From Lumbricus rubellus (lineage: Eukaryota; Annelida; Clitellata; Crassiclitellata; Lumbricidae), in contig OX243824.1 of assembly GCA_945859605.1 (NCBI GenBank), positions 4,703,580 to 4,767,579 on the forward strand: a DNA stretch of 64,000 nt, given 5' to 3'. The notes below the pieces were generated by a model. The model searched no databases, had not been told where the DNA came from, and saw only the letters and a program-made list of their open reading frames with translations. A program made the translations under genes and the position numbers. Every line of letters begins with the position of its first letter. The stretch's first letter is position 1. This document shows, piece after piece, positions 1 through 12,400 of this stretch.

Positions 1-342
1 TTTCACCTGTTGATATCAGTCTATCTCTCATCAATTGCACTCTAGCTTTGGACTCATTTAGCTCATTTTTTGTTTCAGAGTAATTTCAGACACCAGTTGG
101 GTTTTGTGTTTATTTGTGGGTCGTTCCTGTTGGAATGAACCTCACTTTTTGCAGACTATGATTTTAACAGAAGTCTAACTCTCATTTTCCCACTGTTTGA
201 AGACCCTTTTCTCTCTGTGCTGTAACACTGAGAGTCCCTCTAAAGAGCTTATTATGCTGTAAGAGGTGCTTTTAATTAAAATGTTCGGATTCAGTACAAT
301 TTGTGTCCAAGTGTTATTAATTATTAATGTTTTATTCTTCAG

Positions 343-416
343 ATCAACAAAGTGCCAGATGATGTTCATATTCCAAAAGGAAAATATCCGATATTCTTCT
401 ATGGAACACATGAGAC
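343..416 (+). CDS. PSIP1: PWWP exon A of PSIP1-like gene
   Basis: It reads [20 protein letters not shown] then GTHET, which matches the middle of an HDGF-family PWWP domain. The acceptor is ttattcttcag and the donor GTAAGC. It ends in phase 2. It is the first exon visible; the upstream part of the PWWP domain is outside the window. Confidence 0.93.
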
Positions 417-3400
417 GTAAGCTACTTACTTACTTACTGATTTGTGTGATGAGTTGCAGAGAAGACTCTTGTTGGGAATTGTTACTCTGTGGAGAAAATG
501 TTCGAATCTGGTGTAGAAGCCGATAGTCAGTGCTAGAGGATCTGGTCTCTTGACAGATCTGGACTGGGGAATGCCTCTGTTTACATGTATGTATCTTAGA
601 CAGGCATTGCTTAACTGGGAGTGATTTTGATGGATGGTTGGGTGGATGGATGGATCAGTCTTGGATGGATGGATAGGTTTTGGATGGATAGATAGGTGGG
701 TGATGAATGGATGGATGTATTTATGATTTTTGGATGGACGGACGGATGGGTGAGTGAATGCATAGATGGGTTTTTAATAAACAGATGGGGTTTCAATGGA
801 TGGATGAGGTTTATAAACTGTATTGCAAAACAGAACAATTGTGGTTTTTGTGGAAAAATCAGACAGCGAATGGAACTGGTCACATTCTTTGACATAGTTT
901 TCTTATATCTTCAGCACTCATGAATAAGCTGGCACTTTTCACTTAGCTCTGGAAAGTCTAGAGTTGAGCTTTAGAAGTTTTGAGTTTTTCAATTGCGATT
1001 ATTTTGTTTTTTGTCATCTAGTTACTTCCTGGCTCCTAAGGACATCTACTCGTACGACACCTGCAAACATCTTTATGCGAAGCCGCAGAAAAGAAGAGGA
1101 TTCAAGGAGGGATTGTGGGAAATAGAGAACCGTCCCTTCGTCGAATACCTTGGCCATGTAAGTAGTCGCATATAAAAGTAAACTACTACACAGGTAGACA
1201 GGTAAACTGGTAGACAGGTAAACTGGTAGACAAGTAATTTGGCACACAGGTAATGTGGCAGACGGGAAAGATAAACTAGTAAACAGGTCATATGGTGACA
1301 GGTAAACTTCAAAACAGGCTGGTAGACAGGTAGCTGGCAGATAAGCTCCCATATGCTTATCAATAATAATGATAGGCTAATAATAATAATAATAATAGTA
1401 ATAATGATAATAATAATAATGTTTCAAATGCTTATTATTATGATTATTAATATTACTATGATTAAGGAGTTTTTACATGTCATCTCTTCTACTAGTACTG
1501 CCTTCTTCTAATGTTCGAATACTGATGCTACTACTCCCACTCCTGCTACCAGACCCGCATTACGGTAGGTGCTGCATCACTTTGTCCTGCAGTTTTGAGG
1601 AACCTGCGGTTGCAAATGTGTGCATGGTGGACCGGTGCGTTATAAGGGGGTTAGAGCCACTGGAGGGTAATAAAAGCACATGGACCCACAACAACCTTAA
1701 TGTGGCCTTGATTTCTACATACCATACTACTGATAATAATAATATTTAAGTGCATTATAATAAAATAATAATTTATGTTTTTTTTGCTTCCAGGAAGAAT
1801 CAGATGCTGAAGGAGTGCCGGTCCCTGTTGAAGGAACCACTGTACAGGATGTGCAGGCTACCAATGTACAGGAAGTTCAGGGTGCCAGTCTACAAGAGGA
1901 ACAGGGTGCCAGCGGTGTACAAGATGGTACGAGCACAGAAGAGGTGCAGGGCCCCAGCACGCAGAACGAGGAGGTGGCAGTTAGCGAGGCAGAGGTGGCA
2001 GTTGTACCTGTGGACAAAAAAGAAGTTGATGTGGAGGAGAAAAAAGGCAGCGAAACTACAAAAGTTTGTCTTTGTTTTGTTGAAGTTTTTAATTTGTATT
2101 GCCATTATTTCACCCAGAATTTTAAATAATACTAAATAATATTCCCCGGGGACGATATCAATGCTCTCTTCGCTTGAACACTTTTCTGTTATAGTCCGGT
2201 TTCAAGCTTGTTTTGTTTTCAATAAATGATTGTGTTATAATATTCATGATCACCTGGTCACCTGGTGCCGTCAGCTACTGGAGCTCTGGCGAAAGCCCTG
2301 GTGCATCTTCTCCAGTTGATCCTCTCCCTAGTCGCCTCTCTTAGTTCCTCCAGTCTCATGCCAGACTTTTCCTGTACTTCATCCAACCATTTCTTCCTTG
2401 GTCTTCCGCATCTTCTCCGTCCCTCACCGCATGCCGTCATCAGCTCCTTTTCCAAACCGTTAGATCTCATCACATGGCCGAAGTAGCTCAATTTCCTCCA
2501 AGTTGCTGTTTGCTGCAGTGTCTCCTCCCTCTCTAATCCGAGCTCCTCGCGCACCGATTCGTTAGTTCTCTTCTCCGTCCATGAAATCCTTAGCATCTTT
2601 CTCCAAATCCACATCTCACACGCGTTGATTTTCTTTTCCATATCTCGTGTCTTTGTCCATGTCTCGCATCCATATAGGACGACTGGGAAGATCAGTGCTC
2701 TTACCAGTCTTTTCTTTGTTTCCCTGCTCACGTATTTGTCCTTCCAAATCTTTTCCAGACCGTTCATTGCCGTTTTCCCCATTGTTACCCTCCTCCTTAT
2801 TTCCATATCACTTCTTCTCTCCTTCTCTATCATATATTCATGATATTAATGCCAATTTCTATTGACAATTGTGCTGTAATACAGCGATGCCATTACACTG
2901 GCCCCTCACACACGACTAAGGCGCGGACACTGAATCGGAATTTCGTGCTGAAGCGCTGAGCAATTGCAAGTAAAGGACTTGCTAAAGGTCCCTACAATGC
3001 GGCTTAAGGTGGGTTCGAACCTGCAACCCTCTGGCTGCAAGACAACGAACATATGCACTACACCACTGCGCCCCACAAATGTGATATACTAACTGAAAAA
3101 TATACAGTTACAGAGTTTGTCTTCGTGAAAGCTTTGAAAGTGCAGATATTGAAAAGAATCGAAAAACGAAAACACTTTGATGTGCCTTGAGTAGGAGCTG
3201 TATAAATTTTGCGATAATCTGCCAATCTGAATTTTTCTTTTTTGTTTGTGTGAGCAGAAAAGAATTCAGAAGAGGAAGACAATATCAGAATCGGTAAATG
3301 ATTTTTAATAATAAGTGATGGTGATGATCATGATGATGATGGGGATGATGATCATGATGATGATGATCATGATCATGATGATCGTGATGATCATGATGAT

Positions 3401-6400
3401 CATGATGATGAGCAATAGCATGGTTCTTAGTTTTTTTAATTATCATTTACAGTTTTTCGTTATTATTAATTAGTATTACTTATTATTTTTCTTTTTTAGT
3501 ACTAATATTTATCATTATTTGATATTATTTGTATTTATTATTATTATCATCTTTTGTTGTTTTCATTTAAATGATTATTGTTTACTATTATGCTATTGTT
3601 ATCATCTTTTACTATTATCGTTCATTGCTATTTATCAATTTCTACGATGCCGGACATTGCCGGTATATACATGTAAGTTATATGTAGCTAGAGTTATAAT
3701 CTATTTTTGACAACTCATGTACTACTACTAATAATAATAATTACGACGATTTATATGGCGCAGTAACACAGCCATGCCGTTACAAGGGCGCCTTACAAAA
3801 ACAGCTGCACCGGATAAGCCCTAGTGAACAAGTATGATTTTAGCCTGGCTTTAAAAGAGTCCACTGAGTGAGCCTGCTGATCTATACCACATTACACGTT
3901 TGCAATTTTGTCAATAGCTAACATTGCAATATTGTTTTTTAAATCAATTCAGAGTGCTGGTGAAGTTTGTGCGAAGAAGCCACGTACCTCTGTTGCCAAA
4001 GGCCGAAACAAGTCCGCTAGAAACAGCAGAGACCAGGTTGCGACACCTGACCAGCCAAAAGAAAACGATGACGACGACGCTGAAACTATCGTAGATGTTA
4101 AGAATACTCGGTCATCAAGCGCAGACGGTGTGTGAAGGGTTAATCTGAGGAAAGTTCTTGAAACTGATGATTTTGGTGCTTTGTTTTATTTTTTCGTTCA
4201 TTCATTCAGTCATTCATTCATTTATATAGCACCTCTTGGAGGAAACTACTCAGAGGTGCTCTAGACTCCAGAATGGCCAAAATGAGCTGTTTTAAAGTGC
4301 TTATAGAATGTGTAAGAGAGTGACGTAGCGAACAGGTGCAGATGAAGAAGGGGGGGGGGCCTCTCCATGCTGCCGGGTCAACTACAAAAGCACGGCTTTG
4401 CATGATAGAGGTATGAGCAAACTAGACTGAGAGCACTTCCCTTTCCACTGAGTGTATGGATCGACTAGTGTAAAAGCATTTTAGTGTAGTGTGTTAACTT
4501 TACCTTAAATGCTTCACAAAAGTTAGTATATATTTATGTGAATGTGCTTTTAACGTTTTGTCAAGTTAAAAAAGAAAGGGTGTTGTTATTGTTGTCTTAG
4601 GCTCCAGTCGAACTCTGTCCGCTGCACTTGGTGTCGTAAAAGTTGTGTCAGAAAGGTAAACATCTATTCACTGACATTGCTCTACCTTTCAGTAATGCTG
4701 TATTACCAAGGTTTCCTTCAAGTAGTAAATATTAGGGCTGGTACTGATTGAAAATCAGTTGATCTCCAAGATTTAAATTCATTAATTGACTAAATTCGAT
4801 TAATTTGGTGTCTTTTAAATAAATTGCAAAAAATGTTTAAAATACTAAGTGAGTCAGTTGCTCTTTGTACAAAAACCTTCAATTATTCCACTTGTTGAAG
4901 ATGATGTTTATTCATTCATTCATTCATTCATTCATTCTATGGATTTATATAGTGTATAGGTCTTGCGCCGAAATGTTTCAGGGATCTAGTTCGCTGTCCT
5001 CTTCTCTGTGTCTTCCCGTTTGTTTTCTGGACAGGTCTGACTTGTTTGTGTCATGTGCTCGGATCGCTATTGCTCAAACTTGATCCTTTACCATCATTGG
5101 GTCCTCCTTATGGAATTCCCTTCTCTCCACTCTGTGTGGAACTCTTCTATCTGAATCGCTATCTACATCTCTCTCTTCGTAATACCCTTTTTTCTCAGGT
5201 GTTCTCGCACTTGGAGCGCTATCGAGAGGCCGTGGTTGTGAGCGGAGCTAAAGAAATTACTAATTGAATTGCATACATTGTATGATTGCAGTTTGGTTTG
5301 TTGATTGTTTTGACCACTGCAGCGAAGATAGTTTGGACCTGATTCATCTCATGCAGCGAGATGACAACAAGAAGAAGAAGATGGCCGACTCAGATGACGA
5401 TACGCTGGATGAAGCCAGTGTCAGTGCCAAGGTTTGTATCGCATTTTCACTCTATGTACGGTACAAATTCATCTTTAATTCTAATGCAAGCATCCAATTC
5501 GGTGGTAGCCATTTCTTATTATCACCCTTCGGTGTCGTTGCTATGTTGAACTGCCACACGCTGCAGTGATTTTTAAGTCAATTATTTAATGCCCAATTTA
5601 GAAAATTTAGCAGGATTTTGGTAAAATTTGCGCCAAAATTGCGCACATTGACAATTTTTGCGGTCTTGTGCGATACTTGGATTTTTGTGGAAAAAATTAA
5701 GATCGCAAATTTCTGGGGGGCCTAATTTCTCATGCACTCAGAGGACTTTCGTTTGACTATGTTTTTAAGTTGGAAGGTCTTGAGCACCTTTGACCAGTCT
5801 CATATATACATGTATATATCTGTGACACTGTGTTTGTGTTTGCAATTAAATCAGTGTCAAATGTTACTACTGAGAAGTATACACTATACAAGTGGTTGGT
5901 GTGAGATACCTGCACCTTTAATTAAATTGACTTCACACTCTTTCTGTATCTTCTACATCTAATTCTTGTTTTCTTTCAGAGTAAAACTCGGGTTGCAAAA
6001 AAGCGGGCACCCGTCGCAAGAAAGACTCCGAAGTCGAGAAAGTCGCAGTTGGCGTCGAAGTCGCCACCCGCGTCGTCTGACAGCGAGTTGCCTGCGGATA
6101 AAAAGTCGGGGCGCCGAAAGGAAAACGTCGAACACGGGGAGGCGATACTCGACTGGACCAATCGACTGAAGGACAGCAAAAAACGCGCCCGGACTCGGGG
6201 GAGGAGGTTGTCGCTAGATGGGGAGGGATCGGGGGAGAGTCCAACCCGGAAGAAAATTCTGGTGGATGAGGTTGCTTCGAATGCCGAACCGGGAGAGGCG
6301 GACAAGTGTCCGACTGCAAGGAACGATGCGAGCGAATGTGGCTCCGAGGGAACCACGATCATGGACAGCTTGGAGAATTTGACTGTCGAAAATCCCGTCG

Positions 6401-9400
6401 TGGGAAAATTCGCTGCGGGGAATTCCGCTGCGGGGAATTCCGACGGAGCAGACGAGAAAATTGACGTGGCAGACGAAAGTTCCGTCTTGGTCGCTCCAGG
6501 CGATGTCGCCGGAAAACCCGAGCCGTGCGCCACCGAAAACGATTCAAAGACTGAAAACACCGGAAGTCTTAAGTCGGAAGCGGTCGGAAAATCGAGCGAC
6601 GACGTCGAAATTTCCGCTGCAGATGCAAACAAAATAACGGTCGAGAAAACTGAGGTTGGCGATGATCCGAATATCAACGGAGATAAAAGTGTTATGATAA
6701 TCGAAGAGAAGGTGGAGCAACAGCAGGTGGAATCGAAAGTTGGCGATAAACGGAGTGGGAAGAGCAGGAGCAAGGTGTCCGGTGCTCGCAGCGAGAGGCA
6801 GACGGATCGAAGGGAAAGACGAGGATCACTGATCGAAAGTCGGAAACCAAGCGATCGAGTGACACGGGATAGATCATCGTCCACCAACACCCACGATCAT
6901 AACGGTCGAAACGGACGCGATCGACTCTCACCAAAGGTTGATACGAGAAGCGGTAGGGACGGCGGAGGATCGTCCGTGAATCACAGAAACGGCCGCGATC
7001 GTACCGTCTCTACCAGCGTTGATCAGAAGACGAGAAAAAACGCGTCCGCGACGAACGATCAAAAGAAGGATCGAGAACGAACGACGTCATCCTCCTCCGC
7101 TCGAAAGTCCGATCGCGGCGTCGTCGTTGCCGAAGATAAAGAGTTAAAGCGTCAGTCGTTGTGTCGTGCGTCTGACACGAGAACGAGGCGGAGGAGATTG
7201 GCGGTGACGATGTCGAAGTTGGATCCGCTTGGTGTCAACAAGTCGTCGTCGAACCGACTTGAGTCGCGGGATGAGGGTCCAGACTGCGACGTTGACGTTG
7301 CCAAGTCGAAACTGTCTCTCAACTTTGGGGAAGTCGGTGGCGATAAGCAGCGACTTTTGGAGGACGGGAAATCCGGTGGTCGTTCGGTTGTGGAGAAGTT
7401 GGAGGATGGCTGTTGGAGAAAAGCAAAGCAGTAAGTATTTCGTGAAGTTTATACGAAGATTTTTGTAGGTTCAACTCTTGCTTTGTTTGCTGTGGGTGGG
7501 CTTGGAGCGTCTCTGAGTAGCTCTCTTGAAGAAGCCCTATATACATTCTCAATGTGAATGAATGAGTGAAAGCGTGATGAAGCCTGTTTCTATTGACTAT
7601 ATATGTTAAATGATTTACATTGGTTTTTTTAAAACTGATGAACAACAGGGCCCAGAACTTGATTCGTTTTAGTGCTTACTGTGTTACTTGCACAGTTCGG
7701 GTTTGTTCCTCCTCCCCCTGAGAAGGTGAATACTGCATTATTAATAATACATTATCTTGATAATTAGTACATTAAAAATTTTAATTAATTGGATATTACC
7801 CCAAATAAAATCCTTCAAGCAGGTTCTAATGTTTGTGTGCATATCATTTGCATCATTTAGTCTTCAGTAAGTTAAAAATCTCCCATTTGGGATGTATGGT
7901 ATGATGGCCATTTCCTTCCCTTCACCCTTTTTGCTCGAATGGGCAAGTCCCAAGGTCCTGGAAACTGGTGTGTGTGGGGGGGGGGCTTAAACTTTACTTC
8001 CTACCTACGTTGGTACCAGTTTTAAATTGCTGAATGTTGGAGACTTGCATCTATTGCCAACAGTTTGCTCACAGTTTTTTTTATTTATGCTGCATGATAT
8101 TCAGTCATTCATGTTACGGGTAGACCAGTTGATCACATTTGTTCAGTCAGTTTAAACTGTTGTTGATTATTTTTGCAGCAAAGATGATGAAGATAAGATG
8201 GCGAAGAAACTGAAAAGTGAATCAAAGTCTTCAGGCTGCAGTGGTAATTCTTGTCTTATTTTTTACAGTAATTTTTATCGTTGTCTTAATCCAGATAATG
8301 TTTTTTTTTATTATTGTCTTCATGATGAAGTTTATGTGTATTTAATAGTTATCTTCATTGTAATAATATTTTTAACATTAATCCAACCGTGGAGCGCGGT
8401 GGTATAGTGGTGGCGTCGTTGCCTTGGAGCTGGAAGGTTCGAGGTTCGAATCCACCTCGCCGCTTAAGGACCTTTGGCAAGTCCTTCACTCACAATTGCT
8501 CAGCGCTTCGGCGTGAAACTCTGATGCAGTGTCCGCTCTGCATTCCGGAGCGACTCTGAATAGAGAGAGCTTCAAGGGGCGCTATAACAAGTGCACATAC
8601 ATTTAATAAATTATGTCCTTCCAAAGCTGACAAATCTGATGATCCTATTGTTGATTTGTTTGCAGATGCGTTGCTGGAAATCGACGCAAACATCAAATCG
8701 TCGCTCAGTTTGGCTTCAGCTGTGAGTTGAAAAATCATCTCATTCGTTGCTGATTTTTATGGCATTTTAAAATTGATATGCTGCCTTTTTCCGTCGCTGA
8801 TATATTGAAATGGTTTTAAAAATATTGTGTTGAAATTGACTTGAAATATTGACTATATGCTAATGCTTGTGAATGATGAAATTGTATCTAATGTGGAAAT
8901 CATCTAAGTTAGCAATGATGCTCTTGCCCTATCTTATTTAAAGGTCATGTAAACCAAATTGCAGTATAAACAGTTGGTGATCCTAAAAACATATCTGTAT
9001 TTGATTTAGGATTATGTGTGTTATTTTTAAACATTTGACGTTTTTGATTGACTGTATCTAGATGATGTATGTTTATTGCCATGTCTGTACACAAAATTGC
9101 AGACAGCAATTAGTCAGTTAAAGGATATATTCATATGATATCTCGTTGTTGATAGGATATTAACGGTTGCATAGCTGCGATGGATAGACTAAGGACGCTG
9201 ACTCTCAGCTCATCACTTCTCAAAAAATGTCCAGACATAATAGCAACGCTGAAGAAGGTAAATATAGTATAATATTAAATAATTATTAATTCTGAGGTTT
9301 TTCTTTCTATGAATTTGTTTATTGCGCACAGAAGTCTAATGATACATTCACGAGACAGCGAGTACAGTGCTACAGGAGTCATGGAAAGCTAATAGCTTAT

Positions 9401-12400
9401 ATGTGACCCGTTTTCACAAAAGCCGTCGGAAAGTACCATATTAAATTTCTTCACTTTTTAGCAATTTCCTGTACATGCTTCATTTTCCTTTCCAAAACTG
9501 TTTGCGGTTTTTCTATATCTAAAATATAACCAGAGTTATAGAATTTTAAATCCGATGGTATAGATAAACTGTTAGTTGAGAAAATTGCGTGCGAAGTTTA
9601 GCGATATAATTATTGACATTCTTCTATGAAACGGCTATTTCTACTGGACCTATTTAAATACAATTTGGCCGCCGCGTAGCTTCGACAATTGCCTAACTAC
9701 TCTACAGATTCACAAAATATTCTCCATATCGAAGATTAAGTTATTTAGGTGAAAAGCGAAGGAAATAAACGATTTATCCTGTTACACGAGGCGAGGCCAT
9801 GCGACCTTTAATCGTTCAGCCAACCACGGCTCAAGATTTGGTCACGTGTCTGTTTTATAGCGCTATTTTAAGTTTCTGTGAGTTAGACGATCTATTTCGG
9901 GCCGCTCTCAGGGCGTACTAAATAGAAGACGGTCATGTTTTATTAATAGAACAGAAAAAGGGGATTTCCTTTTTCAAAACGAGACCAATCACGTTTTTCG
10001 ATTCGACCTGCAACTTATTTTAATATCGCAACAAAATGTAGCTAATTTTGACTTAAATTCTGACTTTCGATCTCGATAAGCAGATTTAGGGCTCTTAGTA
10101 AAAATTAATTTTTACACATTTAGATATGTCTAAACAAGCATTTTATACGTCATTTCTATTGAATATATATTTTTAAGCTTGTTTTTGCGTTCTTGTCAAT
10201 TACGGCCGATTTAAGGTTTTCCATGGTTTTTTGTCATTTTCTACCTGATGACATTTGGTACCTTCCGACTGATTTCGAAAAGACTGATCACATATACTAT
10301 CCTAACCACTGTACCTGATTTTTATTCATGCATGCTTCTTCTAATACTTAATTAGAACTTAACTATTAATAGTAAAATTAGTTATAATCATAGTAATTAT
10401 AATATTTAATAACGATTGTCATATATATAAATAAATCATGCCACTCGTCGTTTATTTGCTATACTTTATTGTCCTGCTTAATTGTACAATGCAGTCTTAA
10501 ATTGACATACTTAATTTCCATATTTAACTCCTATACTTAATTTCCATACTTAATTTCCATACTGAATTGTTGTTAGTGTCGCAAGTACAAGGCGAGTGAA
10601 CTGATTCGGCAGAAGGCAGACGACGTATACAACATGTTGAAGAAGCTCTTTCAAGTCGTCGACAGTTCCACTGCGTCCACCACTGCATCCAAGGTATGTC
10701 GAGACTTCGTGCGACTTCGTTCTCCGTTGGAATTGTGCTTTCTCTTACTGCTCGCTCTGGCAGTATCTCTTCTTCCTTCTCTCTTCTCAAAACCAGCATC
10801 TTCTCTCGGCCCGTTTGTTTGTTTGTTTGTTTGTGCACTTGCTATGGCGCCCCTTCAAGCTCTCTCTACTCAGAGGCGCTCCCGAATGCAGAGCGGACAC
10901 TGCATCGGAGTTTCACGCCGAAGCGCTGAGCAATTGCGAGTGAAGGACTTGCCCAAGGTCCTTTGCGTTGTGATGTGGATTTGAACCTCGAACCTTCCGG
11001 CTCCAAGGCAACGACGCCACCACTACACCACCACGCCCCACAATTATGCACTAGGAGCACTGCTGATTGTTTCGCAATACAATGCATTGTTTTGAAATAC
11101 TGTTTCTGTTGTTTCAGCCTGTTCACAAAAGCACAAAGACAGAAAAGGTCAGTGATGAAGCCATTCAAGTGGAGCCAGTCAAAGCCGAACCAGTCAACGA
11201 AAAACCTAAAACCGAGCCAGTTGTGGATGAGGAGGTAAAGATCGAAGAAGTGAAGGATGATGTTTGTATTGAACCAGTCAACAATGATGACATGAAGATT
11301 TCGTTGAACAAAGATCATGTTGCGATGGAACCAGTCAAGATTGACGTTGGAATAGAGCCAGTCAACGACGACGATGTCAAGACTGAGTTGACTGTTGTTG
11401 ACGATGTCAAGGTAGAACCAGTTCAGGATGAGGTGATGACAGAACCAGTTAGAGATAATGTGGAGGTTGAGCCAGTCAAAGATGATGCGAAGATGGAGCC
11501 AGTCAAAGATGATGTGGCGATTGAGCCAGTCAATGATGATGTGAATATAGAGCCAGTTAAAGATGATATGGCGATTGAACCAGTCAAAGATGATATGGCG
11601 ATTGAACCAGTCAAAGATGATATGAAGATTGAGCCAGTCAAAGTTGATATTAAGATAGAGCCAGTCAAAGATGATGTGGTGATTGAACCAGTCAAAGACT
11701 GTGTTGGGATGGAGCTAGTCAGCGAAGATATCAAAATAGAACTGTTTGGTGAGTTTCCTTTTTTTTCTTTAACCCGCTAAATATACAAACTGCAGCTGTA
11801 ATAGATTTCTGATCATCTGCAATTTCGTAAAGTTGATTTGCACTTGCTACATAATTACTAAATTGTACTTTATTCTATTTAAAGACTAACTAGTAACTAT
11901 TTAACTAGTAAGCTATTTAAAGTTACTCTCAGCGTGGGAGCTCCGAGAGAATAGGAAAGACTTTAATGTGTAAACAGGAATGGAGGATCCAATGTCTTAG
12001 CGTGGATAGAAGTTGGGAAGTCATTTCATGCAGATTACTATTAAAGAGTTTAACTGTACACACTTAAACACATACATACGTATTTTTGGAGCTTCGTGTG
12101 CCAGTGCTGTCCATTCCAGGCCGTTGATACCTTCGCTCTGCAATGCATGGTGACCTGGTTGTTCCTACGGCTCGATCTTCCACAGTGCTGCATAGAAGTT
12201 TTGCTATGGTCGGTCTATATTTCTGGAATATGTTGCCTAGCTGTCTCCGTAATGAACTTCTTGGTCTCTCTTTGCCTCTTTTCTGCTCACCTTGTCACCT
12301 TGTACTTTCAGTTCCTTGAACTCTAGCGACCGTCATGACATGATGGTTTTCTTGGCACGTTGACAGGGTGGTTTGCCATTGCCTTCCTCTGGTTTTGCCT

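Noticed and set aside
4731..4815. Another TAGGGCTG-type hAT end
   Set aside because: Only one end is visible and no partner end was found nearby.
5976..6890. Minus-strand ORF of 304 residues
   Set aside because: It lies wholly opposite the large PSIP1-like exon, and its Ser/Phe/Pro-rich product is a shadow of codon bias.
8389..8470. A tRNA gene at the SINE head
   Set aside because: A- and B-box-like words are present, but no full cloverleaf, and the same head occurs in ten SINE copies.
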